From Stakelama flava (GTDB lineage Bacteria; Pseudomonadota; Alphaproteobacteria; Sphingomonadales; Sphingomonadaceae): a stretch of DNA of 64,000 bases. Where the stretch lies: assembly GCF_019351405.1 (NCBI RefSeq), contig NZ_JAHWZX010000008.1:101305-165304 (forward strand), in the 5' to 3' direction. Position 1 is the stretch's first letter; each line of letters starts with the position of its first letter. The notes under the pieces are model-generated. The model was not told the DNA's origin. It made no database searches and saw nothing but the letters and a program-made list of their open reading frames with translations. The position numbers and the translations under genes were made by a program. Below are positions 47,509 to 56,651 of the stretch, one piece after another.

Positions 47509-48432
47509 ATGAGAATCGGCAAGGCGATCATTTTCGCAGGGGCGATGTTCGCCGCCGCCCTCCCGGCGCAAGCGCAGCAAAGCGCCGACGCCCGCCCGCA
47601 AAGCGTTCTGTTCATCGGCAACAGCTTCACCTTCGGCGCGCATTCGGCGGCGAAGGGGTATCGCGCGGGGACCGTGGAGGACCTCAACCGCGACGGGATC
47701 GGTGGCGTGCCCGCGCTGTTCAAGCTGTTCACCCGCGAGGCCGGGCTTGACTATCGGGTAAGCCTCGAAACATCGCCCGGCAGGACGCTGCAATGGCATT
47801 GGGACAACAAGCGCGCCCTGGTCGACCGCAAATGGGACCATGTCGTGATGCAGGAATACAGCGTACTCGACCCCGAAAAGCCGGGTAATCCTGCAAAGCT
47901 GATCGATTATTCGGCGAAGTTCGCGCGGCTGTTCAAAGCGAAAAATCCCGATGTCGATATCTCGCTGACCGCAACATGGACACGGCCCGACCAGACGTTC
48001 CGGACGGGCGGGCACTGGTACGGCCAGTCAGTGTATAAAATGGCGCTCGACCTTGAACGCGGATATGACCGCGCGGCGGCCGCCGACGGCGCGATCGACC
48101 GGGTGAACCCGGTCGGGCGAGCGTTCAACTGCGCAATTCAGGCCGGGTTCGCCGACGCCAATCCCTATGACGGCATCGCCTTCGATCAGGTCGATCTATG
48201 GGCGTGGGACCATTATCATGCGGGCACGCCCGGCTATTATCTGGAAGCGCTGACCGTGTTCATCAGCATCACTGGCCATGACCCGCGCAGCTTTGGCGGG
48301 AGCGAGAAGGCGGCGGAAGATCTGGGGCTTTCGCCGAGCGAAGCGATCCGGCTGCAGAATGTCGCATGGGCGAACATGCATGGCGGTGACTGCACCACAC
48401 TGGCCCAGCAAACGGCGACGTCCGCCCCCTGA
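47509..48432 (+). CDS. Exported SGNH-like hydrolase of unknown substrate
   Basis: A 307-residue protein with a Sec signal peptide (to about PAQAQ, 22). The SGNH block I is LFIGNSFTFGAHS (nucleophile Ser39), and a late DHYHAGTPGYYLEAL supplies the Asp-x-x-His pair of block V. Between them lies VVMQEYSVLDPEKPG. This resembles GDSL/SGNH esterases, including polysaccharide deacetylase-type members. It stands alone between gyrB and the repeat at 48461 and starts 42 bp after gyrB, so it may share the gyrB transcript. Confidence 0.72.
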   Translation: MRIGKAIIFAGAMFAAALPAQAQQSADARPQSVLFIGNSFTFGAHSAAKGYRAGTVEDLNRDGIGGVPALFKLFTREAGLDYRVSLETSPGRTLQWHWDNKRALVDRKWDHVVMQEYSVLDPEKPGNPAKLIDYSAKFARLFKAKNPDVDISLTATWTRPDQTFRTGGHWYGQSVYKMALDLERGYDRAAAADGAIDRVNPVGRAFNCAIQAGFADANPYDGIAFDQVDLWAWDHYHAGTPGYYLEALTVFISITGHDPRSFGGSEKAAEDLGLSPSEAIRLQNVAWANMHGGDCTTLAQQTATSAP

Positions 48433-48460
48433 CCGGTCCGCGGCGGCCGCGCGGCGCATT

Positions 48461-48627
48461 ATACCAAGCTGCATCGATCTGAACCCATCGTAATATCGTC
48501 ATTGCGAGTCGACGAAGGGCGCGGCGATCGAGATGCGCGATAGGCCGATGGCGGCTGGATCGCCGTATTCCTGCGCTCCCAGCAATGACGCCACGTTCAG
48601 TCAGTCGCGCTTAGCGCACTTTGGTAT
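48461..48627. repeat. REP/MITE-like palindromic element next to dnaN
   Basis: A 167-bp non-coding element with nested inverted repeats. The outer ends are ATACCAA and TTGGTAT. The inner part begins CGTCATTGCGAG (near 48498) and ends AGCAATGACG (near 48592), the well-known proteobacterial repeat motif with facing ends, with GGATCGCC in its second arm. The whole could fold into one long imperfect hairpin. The right end abuts the dnaN stop codon TAA (48627-48629). No transposase is encoded. Confidence 0.7.
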
Positions 48628-49742
48628 TACACCCGCATCGGCATCAGGACATAGAGCGCGGGCGAGCCTTCATTTTCGCGAATCAGCGTCGGCGCGGCGG
48701 CGTCGGCCAGATGCACCTCCACCATATCGCCTTCGATCTGATGCAGGATGTCGAGCAGATAGCGGCTGTTGAAACCGATCTCGAACCCCTGCGCGGCATA
48801 TTCGCCGGGCACTTCCTCGGCCGCCGCGCCGTTTTCGGGGCTGGTCACCGACAATGTGATCTTGTCCCGGTCGAGCGCCATTTTCACTGCGCGGGTCTTT
48901 TCGGTCGCGATGGTGGACACACGGTCGACGCCCTGCATGAACGCGCGCGGGTCAAGCTTCAGCAGCTTGTCGTTCCCGGTCGGGATCACCCGCGTATAAT
49001 CGGGGAACGTCCCGTCGATCAGCTTCGATGTCAGGATTGCCTGCCCCAGATCGAAGCGGATTTTCGACGGCGAAAGCGACACCCCGACCGATCCGTCGAC
49101 TTCATCCAGCAGCTTGCGCAGTTCGCCGATGCATTTGCGCGGGATGATGATGTCGGGCATGCCTTCGGCGCCGTCCGGCCGCACCACCGTCACGCGCGCC
49201 AGCCGGTGGCCGTCGGTCGCCGCTGCTTTCAGGACCGGCTGGTCGTCATCGGCGACGTGCCAGAAAATACCGTTCAGGTAATAGCGCGTTTCCTCGGTCG
49301 AAATTGCGAAGCGGGTCTTGTCGATCATCTGCTTCAACGTTTCGGCCGGAAGCTCGAACGTGGTCGGCAAATCGCCTTCCGCGATGACCGGGAAGTCGTC
49401 GCGCGGCAGCGTGGGCAACGACGAGGAATAGCGACCGGCGCTGATCTTCAGCTTCCCTTCCGCCGCGCTCAGTTCGACCTGCGCGCCTTCGGGAAGTTTA
49501 CGGGCGATGTCGAACAGCGTGTGCGCCGAGACCGTCGTCGTTCCCGCCTGGTCGACGGCCGCCGCCACCGTTTCGTCGATCTGCAGGTCGAGGTCGGTCG
49601 CCATCAGGCGAATCGACCCTTCGCCGCTGGCGTCGATCAGCACGTTCGACAGGATCGGGATCGTGTTGCGCCGTTCCACCACCGACTGAACGTGGCTCAG
49701 CCCCTTTAGCAAGGTTGCACGTTCGATCGTCGCCTTCATCAT
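48627..49742 (-). CDS. dnaN: DNA polymerase III beta subunit (sliding clamp)
   Basis: Ring-shaped processivity clamp, 371 residues. The sequence has the three-domain DnaN pattern: MKATIERATLLKGLSHVQSVVERRNTIPILSNVLI at the start, LPRDDFPVI and KQMIDKTRFAISTEETRYYLNGI in the middle domain, and FEIGFNSRYLLDIL with a C-terminus ending in YVLMPMRV, the canonical clamp ending. It is not beside dnaA here. Its stop codon lies within the inverted-repeat end of the adjacent repetitive element. Confidence 0.96.
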   Translation of the reverse strand: MMKATIERATLLKGLSHVQSVVERRNTIPILSNVLIDASGEGSIRLMATDLDLQIDETVAAAVDQAGTTTVSAHTLFDIARKLPEGAQVELSAAEGKLKISAGRYSSSLPTLPRDDFPVIAEGDLPTTFELPAETLKQMIDKTRFAISTEETRYYLNGIFWHVADDDQPVLKAAATDGHRLARVTVVRPDGAEGMPDIIIPRKCIGELRKLLDEVDGSVGVSLSPSKIRFDLGQAILTSKLIDGTFPDYTRVIPTGNDKLLKLDPRAFMQGVDRVSTIATEKTRAVKMALDRDKITLSVTSPENGAAAEEVPGEYAAQGFEIGFNSRYLLDILHQIEGDMVEVHLADAAAPTLIRENEGSPALYVLMPMRV

Positions 49743-49816
49743 TACCCCCGGGGGACAGTCTGTTCGTTCGGTCGCCAGCGTGTGGCGGCGAAATGCTTAA
49801 GAAATATCTCTAACGC

Positions 49817-49850
49817 GAAAAAGGGCCGGAGCAAGCGGCTCCGACCCTTT
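49817..49850 (-). terminator. Rho-independent terminator of the beta-barrel protein gene
   Basis: On the minus strand AAAGGGTCGGAGC pairs with GCTCCGGCCCTTT (one mismatch) around a five-base loop and runs into TTTTT. It lies about 40 bp after the stop of the outer-membrane protein gene. Confidence 0.85.
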
Positions 49851-49890
49851 GCGCATCAAATTGAAACGCGAAACCGCGCTTTTTTTGAAA

Positions 49891-50547
49891 TCAGAAGCGC
49901 ATGCCGACGCCGGCGACTACCTGATGACGGTCGGTATCGACATCGAAATTATCGGTGTTGTCGCCATTGGCATATTCCAGACGCGCATCGCCATAGTTGG
50001 AATAGCGATATTCGATCTTGGCATACAGGTTGCCGTTGAACTGATGCTCGACGCCGGCGCCGACGCGATAGCCGTCAAGATTGAAGTGGTTGCCGGTCTC
50101 GGTCTCGCCATCCTGCGCCGTGATGTCGAGGCGCGCATTGGTGTATCCCACCTTGCCGTAGACGAGCGTCGAGGGATTGACGAGCGCACCGGCGCGCACG
50201 CCCAGATACAGGTCGCGTCCGGTCTTCACCCGGCCATAGCCGAAATAGCTGGCATCACCGTCATACGGATCGACCTTACCCGTCGAATCGGCGACTTCGC
50301 CTTCGACGCCGATCACGGCGCTGCCCAGATTGACGTCATAACCGGCATCGACACCATACTGGAAACCGTCGACCGTCTGGTCGTCGCCGTCGATGTCGCT
50401 GTCTTCGCTGCTGCCGGGACGGATGCCGTCATAGCCGGCGATCACGCCGATGCGCGGACCGTTGAACGGAATGTCCTGCGCCATGGCGGGGGCGGCGAAA
50501 GCGCCCGTGGCGACGGCGGCAATGGCGGTCATGGCAAGCGTACGCAT
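49891..50547 (-). CDS. Outer-membrane beta-barrel protein (Omp25/OmpA-barrel-like)
   Basis: A 218-residue exported protein: signal peptide to APAMAQ (about 24), then eight probable amphipathic strands (GPRIGVIAGYDGI, FQYGVDAGYDVNLG, LYLGVRAGALV, TLVYGKVGYTNARL, YRVGAGVEHQF, LYAKIEYRYSNYG) and a C-terminal Phe (VAGVGMRF) as needed for BAM-dependent insertion. Loops are Asp-rich, for example the segment near 46-60. It matches porin-family small barrels of alphaproteobacteria. A strong terminator follows. Confidence 0.88.
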   Translation of the reverse strand: MRTLAMTAIAAVATGAFAAPAMAQDIPFNGPRIGVIAGYDGIRPGSSEDSDIDGDDQTVDGFQYGVDAGYDVNLGSAVIGVEGEVADSTGKVDPYDGDASYFGYGRVKTGRDLYLGVRAGALVNPSTLVYGKVGYTNARLDITAQDGETETGNHFNLDGYRVGAGVEHQFNGNLYAKIEYRYSNYGDARLEYANGDNTDNFDVDTDRHQVVAGVGMRF

Positions 50548-50685
50548 ACTGAAACTCCTTGATCTATCTTAATCCCGTTTGGTCGGGGGATGCGGTAATG
50601 CGCAGAAGATGAAAGACGTTGCATGAACCGGAGATAAACGCGGAAAACCGTTGCTTTTGCGCCACAGGGGCTTGAAAGGATCAGC

Positions 50686-51327
50686 ATGGAATCCAGGCGG
50701 GAACGGCGCGGGCGCGACTATATCGCGCGGCACGGCGAAACGGTGTTCAATGCCGGGCGTCGATTGCAGGGCGAGCATGTCCATACCCCCCTCACCCGTA
50801 CAGGCTTCGCCCAGGCGGAGGAGATGGGCCGCGCACTGCGTGCCGAGCTGGGCGAACGCCCCGCCCTCACCTTATGGGCATCGCCCACGGGTCGCGCGCT
50901 GCAGACGCTGGCGGTGATCGCCGAACATCTTTGCCTCGACTGGCACGACGCTCGCACCGACCCCCGACTCGTCGAGATCGGGATGGGCGGCTGGGGCGGT
51001 CGTTATTATGTCGATGTGGTCGCGCAGGCAGGGCCGGTGATCGATCCGCTGACCGGCCTGCTGCGTCCCGCCCCGGACGGCGAACGCTATCACCAGATCG
51101 CCGCACGGGTCGGCGCATGGCTGGATGACAGCGAAAGCGATGGCGACCGGCTGATCCTCATGCATGGCATATCCAGCCGCGTCCTGCGCGGGGTGATGAC
51201 CGGGGCCGATTCGCACCCCGAATATAGCACGCCGATCGCGCCGGGCCTTCCGCAAGGGTCGGTGGTCCGTATCGAGCGCGGGCGCGAATCGGTACTTCAT
51301 GAAGGCACCGGCGGGTCGCCCGCATGA
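50686..51327 (+). CDS. Histidine phosphatase family protein
   Basis: A 213-residue phosphatase of the phosphoglycerate-mutase superfamily. The catalytic RHGET motif is in DYIARHGETVFNAGRRLQG (about 12-30). Further conserved residues are the Arg of LWASPTGRALQT and the late MHGISSRVLRGV. Cofactor-independent sugar-phosphate, nucleotide or cobalamin-pathway phosphatases share this fold, so the substrate is open. No cobalamin genes are near. Its stop overlaps the next start by four bases. Confidence 0.85.
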   Translation: MESRRERRGRDYIARHGETVFNAGRRLQGEHVHTPLTRTGFAQAEEMGRALRAELGERPALTLWASPTGRALQTLAVIAEHLCLDWHDARTDPRLVEIGMGGWGGRYYVDVVAQAGPVIDPLTGLLRPAPDGERYHQIAARVGAWLDDSESDGDRLILMHGISSRVLRGVMTGADSHPEYSTPIAPGLPQGSVVRIERGRESVLHEGTGGSPA

Positions 51328-51827
51328 CCCGCGCCCTGTTTATTGCGCTCTCCATGGTCGCGCTGGCGACGCCTGCCGCGGCGCGCGATTCGCTCGGCAT
51401 CTATTCGGGATGGGGGGCGTTCCGCGATGCGTCGCCGGCGCGCTGCTACGCCATCGCAAAGCCGGTTCGACCACGCGGGTCGAACGGCTTTGTCGCCATC
51501 GCCGACTGGCCCGACGATGGCATACGCGGCCAGCTTCATGTCCGGCTCAGCCGCACGCGCAATACCCGCGCCGCCATCACCCTGTCGATCGGCGAACGGC
51601 GGTTCGAACTGATCGGCGGGCCGCGCGACGCATGGGCGCCCGACGCCGATACCGACGCGGCGATCGTCGGCGCGATCCGGTCGGGCCGGTCGATGAGCGT
51701 GGAGACGGTCGGGGTCAGCGGCAGGGCCTTTGCCGATGTCTATGCGCTGCAGGGCGCGGCGAGCGCCATCGACGCCGCCGCGCTGGGCTGTTTCGCCCGA
51801 AACGGGGCAGCGCCCGCGCGCTGGTAA
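51324..51827 (+). CDS. Exported protein, IalB-like
   Basis: A 167-residue protein with a signal peptide (to ATPAAA, about 20). The mature part resembles invasion-associated locus B proteins of alphaproteobacteria: GAFRDASPARCYAIAKP, VRLSRTRNTRAAITLSIGERRF, and a final ALGCFARNG with a paired cysteine. The name reflects family history and does not imply virulence. It overlaps the phosphatase gene and precedes rlmN by 30 bp. Confidence 0.68.
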   Translation: MTRALFIALSMVALATPAAARDSLGIYSGWGAFRDASPARCYAIAKPVRPRGSNGFVAIADWPDDGIRGQLHVRLSRTRNTRAAITLSIGERRFELIGGPRDAWAPDADTDAAIVGAIRSGRSMSVETVGVSGRAFADVYALQGAASAIDAAALGCFARNGAAPARW

Positions 51828-51857
51828 TTGCACGCGCGATCGCGTATAGACGCGCGC

Positions 51858-53066
51858 ATGCAGACAGCGTCGCAAAGCCCCATGCCCATCCCCGGGCATA
51901 TCGACCCCGTGCCCGTCCCGCGCGCCGCGCCCGCGCGCGAAGACGGCCGTATCGACCTTCTCGGCATGCCGAGGGAGTCGGTGCGCGAAACGCTGGAGGC
52001 CGCCGGATGGGAACCAAAGCAGGCGAAGCTGCGCGCCAAGCAGCTATGGCACTGGATATACAATCGCGGCGTCACCGATTTTTCCAAGATGACCGATATC
52101 GCCAAAGCGCAGCATCCATGGCTTGCCGAACGGTTCGTCATCTCCCGTCCCGAAACGGTCGAAGCGCAGGTGTCGACCGACGGCACGCGCAAATGGCTGC
52201 TCCGGTCACCCGACAGGCAGGATTACGAAATGGTGTTCATCCCCGATGCCGACCGGGGAACGCTGTGCGTGTCGAGCCAGGTGGGGTGCACGCTGAACTG
52301 CCGGTTTTGCCATACCGGCACGATGCGGCTGGTTCGCAACCTGACCGCGGGCGAGATTGTCGGACAGGTCATGCTGGCGCGCGACGCGCTGGGCGAATGG
52401 CCCAGCCAGCCGGAGGGGCGGATGCTCACCAACATCGTGATGATGGGTATGGGCGAACCGCTGTATAATTTCGAAAACGTCAAATCGGCGCTGAAGCTGG
52501 TCATGGACGGCGAAGGTCTTGCGCTGTCGAAGCGGCGAATCACACTGTCGACCAGCGGCGTGGTGCCGATGATGGAACGCTGCGGCGAAGAGATCGGTGT
52601 GAACCTTGCCGTGTCGCTGCATGCGACCAACAAGGATGTGCGCGACGAAATCGTGCCGCTGAACAAGAAATACGGGATCGAGGAGGTGCTTCAGGCGTGC
52701 GCCGACTATCCCGGCGCGAACAATGCGCGGCGTATCACGTTCGAATATGTGATGCTGAAGGACAAGAACGACAGCGACCACGATGCGCGCGAACTGGTCC
52801 GGCTGCTGCGCAAATATCGGTTGCCTGCGAAGGTGAACCTCATCCCGTTCAACCCCTGGGCGGGCGCGCCCTATGAATGTTCGGACCCCGCCCGGATCAG
52901 GTCGTTCAGCAATATCGTGTTCGAAGCGGGCATATCGGCACCAGTTCGCACCCCGCGCGGGCGCGATATCGACGCTGCGTGCGGACAGTTAAAAACCGCC
53001 AGCGAAAAGAAGAGCCGCGCCGAACGCGACCGGATGGCGGCAGAAGCCGCGCCGCAAAAGGCATGA
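51858..53066 (+). CDS. rlmN: Dual-specificity 23S rRNA A2503 / tRNA A37 C2-methyltransferase
   Basis: Radical-SAM methyltransferase. The ATG at 51858 gives 402 residues. The cluster motif is Cys144-x3-Cys148-x2-Cys151 in [20 protein letters not shown]. The N-terminal accessory domain has [14 protein letters not shown]. The C-terminal methyl-carrying Cys is in [12 protein letters not shown], just as in E. coli RlmN, with the resolving Cys in [15 protein letters not shown]-type [11 protein letters not shown] is also present. The next gene overlaps the stop by four bases. Confidence 0.95.
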   Translation: MQTASQSPMPIPGHIDPVPVPRAAPAREDGRIDLLGMPRESVRETLEAAGWEPKQAKLRAKQLWHWIYNRGVTDFSKMTDIAKAQHPWLAERFVISRPETVEAQVSTDGTRKWLLRSPDRQDYEMVFIPDADRGTLCVSSQVGCTLNCRFCHTGTMRLVRNLTAGEIVGQVMLARDALGEWPSQPEGRMLTNIVMMGMGEPLYNFENVKSALKLVMDGEGLALSKRRITLSTSGVVPMMERCGEEIGVNLAVSLHATNKDVRDEIVPLNKKYGIEEVLQACADYPGANNARRITFEYVMLKDKNDSDHDARELVRLLRKYRLPAKVNLIPFNPWAGAPYECSDPARIRSFSNIVFEAGISAPVRTPRGRDIDAACGQLKTASEKKSRAERDRMAAEAAPQKA

Positions 53067-53497
53067 TCGCCGCGCTTGCCCTGCTGGCGCTGGTGCAAAC
53101 GCAGGCCGAAGGCGATCCCTGTCAGGGAAGCACGACCATCGCGGTCAATCAATGTCTGGCGAACGATGTGGATACCGCTCAGGCGGAACTCGATCGCTAT
53201 CTGGCTGCCGCGCGAGAACGGGTAGGGCAGACAGAAGACGATCCGCTAGCCGCTACCAAAAAAGAACTGCTCACCGGGTTCGATGCCGCGCAGGATGCGT
53301 GGGAAAAATATCGCGATGCGCAATGCGACAATATCTACCGCTATTGGCAGGGCGGCACAATCCGGGGCGCGATGGCGCTGGGTTGCAAGCTGGAGCTGAC
53401 GCAGCAGCGCACCCATTTCATTTGGGAAAGCTTCCTGACCTATCCCGATTCGACGCCGCCGGTCCTGCCCGAACCGGTGCTGCCCGACAGAAAATAG
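53063..53497 (+). CDS. LprI-like (DUF1311) exported protein
   Basis: A 144-residue protein with a short signal peptide ([11 protein letters not shown]) and the LprI N-terminal domain: four cysteines in [28 protein letters not shown] and ALGCKLELT, with helical [11 protein letters not shown] and [11 protein letters not shown]. Mycobacterial LprI inhibits lysozyme; whether this one does is unknown. Its ATG overlaps the rlmN stop. Confidence 0.8.
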   Translation: MIAALALLALVQTQAEGDPCQGSTTIAVNQCLANDVDTAQAELDRYLAAARERVGQTEDDPLAATKKELLTGFDAAQDAWEKYRDAQCDNIYRYWQGGTIRGAMALGCKLELTQQRTHFIWESFLTYPDSTPPVLPEPVLPDRK

Positions 53498-53518
53498 ACC
53501 CTAGCGGCGGACGCTGAC

Positions 53519-53677
53519 TTACAGGCGAGGATTGTCCGTCATGGCGCGTTCGCAGCGCGGCTCTGCCTGCAGGACAGGCGCCAGCGCCGGCTTGGCGCGC
53601 GTGCCGTACAATGCTTCCGCCGCGACGCGCAGCGATGGGGAATAACGCCGCTGTCCGGGTTCGCGCTGGCCGTTCAT
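53519..53677 (-). CDS. Small protein of unknown function, 52 residues
   Basis: Begins MNGQREPGQRRYSPSLRV and has GGAG six bases before the ATG, a better ribosome site than many genes here. It is basic with no membrane segment. It lies convergent to the LprI-like gene. No family is recognised. Confidence 0.5.
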   Translation of the reverse strand: MNGQREPGQRRYSPSLRVAAEALYGTRAKPALAPVLQAEPRCERAMTDNPRL

Positions 53678-53867
53678 CACACACTCCAAAAACACGCTTC
53701 GATACAAGAGGCTCCTGCCAGCGATTTGTTGTGGCGGGATGACAGCGTAAAGCCTTCAATAGCAGCGATGTTCCTCGATCGGCCGCGCCGACCGATATTT
53801 TCTGGCGAACCGAACGCGTCAAGCGATGGGTCGCCAAGCGGACGCATCGCCCCTAAAGCGCGACGCC

Positions 53868-54623
53868 ATGGACATCGCCACGATTCTTCTGGCGGTCGGT
53901 GGCGGATTTCTGGGCGGGGCGATGAACGCGCTGGCCGGGGGCGGCAGCTTCGCGACCATGCCGACGCTGATCGCGATCGGCCTTCCCGCCACCAATGCCA
54001 ACGCGACGTCCAATTTCGCGCTGCTCCCCGGCGCGGGGGCCAGCGCATGGACGTTTCGCGATGAACTGGGTCCGATCGGCGGGGCGCGGCCGCGCCAGCT
54101 CGCCGCGATCACCTTCGCCACCGCGCTGATCGGCAGCGCGCTGCTGGTGGTGACGCCGACCGATGTCTTCGACCTTATCATCCCGTGGATGCTGCTGCTC
54201 GCCTTTCTGATTCTGCTGGTCGGCAAGCACGCGGCGGCCTGGCTTGAACAACGGGTCACGATCGGGCGCCGATCGCTGTTCGTCGCGCAGGGGCTGCTTG
54301 GCGTATATGGCGGATATTTCGGCGGCGGCATCGGGATGATGACGACCGCGACCTATGGCCTGCTGGCGGGCGCGCATCCGCGCGAGATGTTCGCGGTGCG
54401 CACGCTGATGCTGGCGATCGCCAACAGCGCCGCCGCGTTCATCTTCATCGGTTTCGGCATGATCCGGTGGTGGGCGTGCCTCCCGATGCTTGCCGGCGCG
54501 CTTGTTGGGGGATGGAGCGCGGCCGCTTTGGGTCGCCGGGTGCCCGCGACGCCGATCCGAATCTGGACGTTGCTATGGACGGCAACCGTGACGATCGCGT
54601 TCTTTGTCCGCGCCTATCGCTGA
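53868..54623 (+). CDS. TauE/SafE family membrane permease
   Basis: A 251-residue protein of about eight helices in the sulfite-exporter TauE/SafE family. Both halves have the family repeat: GGFLGGAMNALAGGGSFATMPTLI at the start and GVYGGYFGGGIGMMTTATYG in the middle. Such proteins export sulfite, sulfoacetate or other organic anions; the substrate is unknown. Its 3' end overlaps the convergent DUF2254 gene by 10 bp. It is preceded by about 190 bp without a gene apart from the start of the 52-residue ORF. Confidence 0.88.
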   Translation: MDIATILLAVGGGFLGGAMNALAGGGSFATMPTLIAIGLPATNANATSNFALLPGAGASAWTFRDELGPIGGARPRQLAAITFATALIGSALLVVTPTDVFDLIIPWMLLLAFLILLVGKHAAAWLEQRVTIGRRSLFVAQGLLGVYGGYFGGGIGMMTTATYGLLAGAHPREMFAVRTLMLAIANSAAAFIFIGFGMIRWWACLPMLAGALVGGWSAAALGRRVPATPIRIWTLLWTATVTIAFFVRAYR

Positions 54624-55885
54624 GCCGCCTGGGTAAGCGCGCGGCGATCGGTGTCGGTCTCCGCCCTGGCGCGGGCATGGGCAAGCAGCACGTCGCGATG
54701 GTGGACGATCAGTTCGCGCACCACAGGATCGATATCGCGCGCGAGCACCCTGCCATAGATATCGAGCAGGCGCGAGGCCACCGAGGGATAGGGTGCCGCC
54801 GCCTGACGAAGCGCCGCGAGCGGCGCGTCGAAAATCGCCGTAAACCGTTGCGGCAGGACAAGCAGCCGCGCCTTGCCTTCGCGATCGCCGATCCATTGCG
54901 GCGCCTGCGGCAAAGCGCCGTGCGCCATCATCGCCGCGCCCAGCGTATCGGCACAGGCGCGCGCGGTGTACAGATCGTTCACCGCAGGCGACAGCGCGCG
55001 CGCGGCGATTTCCACCAGCAGCCTGACATAGAAAACCGCCCCCTGTGGCGCGCTTCGGAACGATCCGATGGCGAATTGCCGCCCGATGCGACCGTGCCAG
55101 CGTGCCTCGCAATCCATGGCGGTACCCAGCGTATCGCCCGCCATCACGAACGCGCCCTGCCCCTTTTCCAGCCGGAAACATCCGCCCGCGCGCCGGGCGA
55201 TCTCGGCAATGGCGCGAAGATCGATGGTTTCGACATATCCGGCCCGCCGCGCGACGACCGGCTCCCCGTCATCCCAGTCGGGATCGGGACCGGAGGAGCA
55301 GCGGTTCGCATAGGGCTGCGCCTCCGCGACGGTATCGGCCCCCAATGCGGCGATCGCGGTGTCGACATGGATGGTGCGCCCCAGATCATGCAGCGCGTAG
55401 GACAGCCAGCACAGCAGCGGCACCGTGCCTAATGCGAGCGTTGTGACCGTCAATCGGGCGGTGCGAGCGCCGGTCGCATCAGGATCTATCGCCAGCAGTG
55501 CGAGCAACGCCCACACCAGCCCCGCAAGCAGCAGGCCAAGCGTGACCCGCGTCGTCCGCCGCGAAATCCACCGGTCGATCAACCGGACGCCCAGATTGCT
55601 TGCCGCCAGCGTGAGCACCAGCAGGCTGATCGAAAAATACAGCGTGACCAGCGCGCTATAGAGCGTGACCAGCGCACTCGCCAGTTCCTGCGCAACGCCG
55701 CCGCCGAAATCGAACGGCCAGCCGAGGGTCGCGAGCCAATCGCCCGCCCCGGCCGCATCGCCATATAGCAGCAGCGCGACAAGCGGCACCGCCAGCGTCA
55801 CCAGAAGCGTGGGCAGCCCCCAATAGCTGCGCCACAGCAGCGCCGCGATCCAATGCGCGGGAGTGCGCGAATGCGGCCGGTTCAA
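54614..55885 (-). CDS. DUF2254 membrane protein
   Basis: A 423-residue membrane protein matching DUF2254: N-terminal helices (WGLPTLLVTLAVPLVALLLY, ALVTLYFSISLLVLTLAASNLG, VTLGLLLAGLVWALLALLAI, LALGTVPLLCWLSYAL) followed by a soluble domain with RRAGYVETIDLRAIAE, GSFRSAPQGAVFYVRLLVEIAARALSPAVNDLYTA and a helical C-terminus. Function is unknown. A TTG at 55885 is the best start; the frame runs open into the flavin-reductase gene. No ribosome site is obvious. Confidence 0.75.
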   Translation of the reverse strand: MNRPHSRTPAHWIAALLWRSYWGLPTLLVTLAVPLVALLLYGDAAGAGDWLATLGWPFDFGGGVAQELASALVTLYSALVTLYFSISLLVLTLAASNLGVRLIDRWISRRTTRVTLGLLLAGLVWALLALLAIDPDATGARTARLTVTTLALGTVPLLCWLSYALHDLGRTIHVDTAIAALGADTVAEAQPYANRCSSGPDPDWDDGEPVVARRAGYVETIDLRAIAEIARRAGGCFRLEKGQGAFVMAGDTLGTAMDCEARWHGRIGRQFAIGSFRSAPQGAVFYVRLLVEIAARALSPAVNDLYTARACADTLGAAMMAHGALPQAPQWIGDREGKARLLVLPQRFTAIFDAPLAALRQAAAPYPSVASRLLDIYGRVLARDIDPVVRELIVHHRDVLLAHARARAETDTDRRALTQAAQR

Positions 55886-55901
55886 CGAAGCGACGCCGCG
55901 A

Positions 55902-56507
55902 TCATCGGGGCCGAAACATTTCGAACTTTTCGCCCGGTTCGAAATAGTCGCCCCGGCCGCCGCCGCGCATGATCGGTCGCGCCTTCGCGGTGTCGTAGAC
56001 GCCATCGACGATCAGGTCGCGATCGATATGGATGCCGACGACTTCCCCCAGTACCAGCCAGCTTTCGATCGCGCCGCCCGATGCGTCCGCAAGCTGAACG
56101 ACCTGGCTGGTGCGGCATTCGAACTGGACGTGCGATGCGGCGACCCGGCCGGGCTTCACCAGCCGCGAGGCCGCCTGCTCCAACCCCGAAAAAGCGAACT
56201 CGTCAACCTGCTCCGTGGTCGATGTCGTATTCATCGCCTCCGCCACGTCGCGAGTCGCAAGATTCCAGACGAATTCGCCCGTATCTTTCGCGTTCGCAAC
56301 GCTGTGCTTCCACCCGACCGAGCAAAATCCGATGATCGGCGGGCGATAGTTGAACAGGTTGAAGAACGAATAGGGCGCAAGGTTGCGCACACCATCCGCG
56401 CTCAGCGTGCTTACCCAGCCGATGGGTCGCGGCGCGACGATGGCGTTCAGCGGATCATGGGCAAGGCCATGCCCGTCGGCGGGTTCGTAAAAATGCATGT
56501 CAGCCAT
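55902..56507 (-). CDS. Flavin reductase family protein (FMN-binding)
   Basis: A 201-residue FMN-binding split-barrel protein of the DIM6/NTAB family. It has the flavin block RPIGWVSTLSADGVRNLAPYSFFNLF, GFCSVGWKHSVANAKDTGEFVWNLAT, and a late ESWLVLGEVVGIHIDRDL. Such proteins reduce FMN for partner oxygenases or act on their own. No partner oxygenase is adjacent. The ATG at 56507 (MADMHFYEPADGHG) is preferred over the longer open frame. Confidence 0.85.
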   Translation of the reverse strand: MADMHFYEPADGHGLAHDPLNAIVAPRPIGWVSTLSADGVRNLAPYSFFNLFNYRPPIIGFCSVGWKHSVANAKDTGEFVWNLATRDVAEAMNTTSTTEQVDEFAFSGLEQAASRLVKPGRVAASHVQFECRTSQVVQLADASGGAIESWLVLGEVVGIHIDRDLIVDGVYDTAKARPIMRGGGRGDYFEPGEKFEMFRPR

Positions 56508-56651
56508 GGCCGTACTGGTCGCCGCTTTGTCCGGCATAATCAAGCACCGACAAGCGCTCCGCCCGTGCGGCAGCCGTTCCGCACCGACACGACGGGTTCT
56601 AATCGGCGCGGCTTGGTATAAGGAAGCCATTCACAGCAATCGGGAGAAGGC

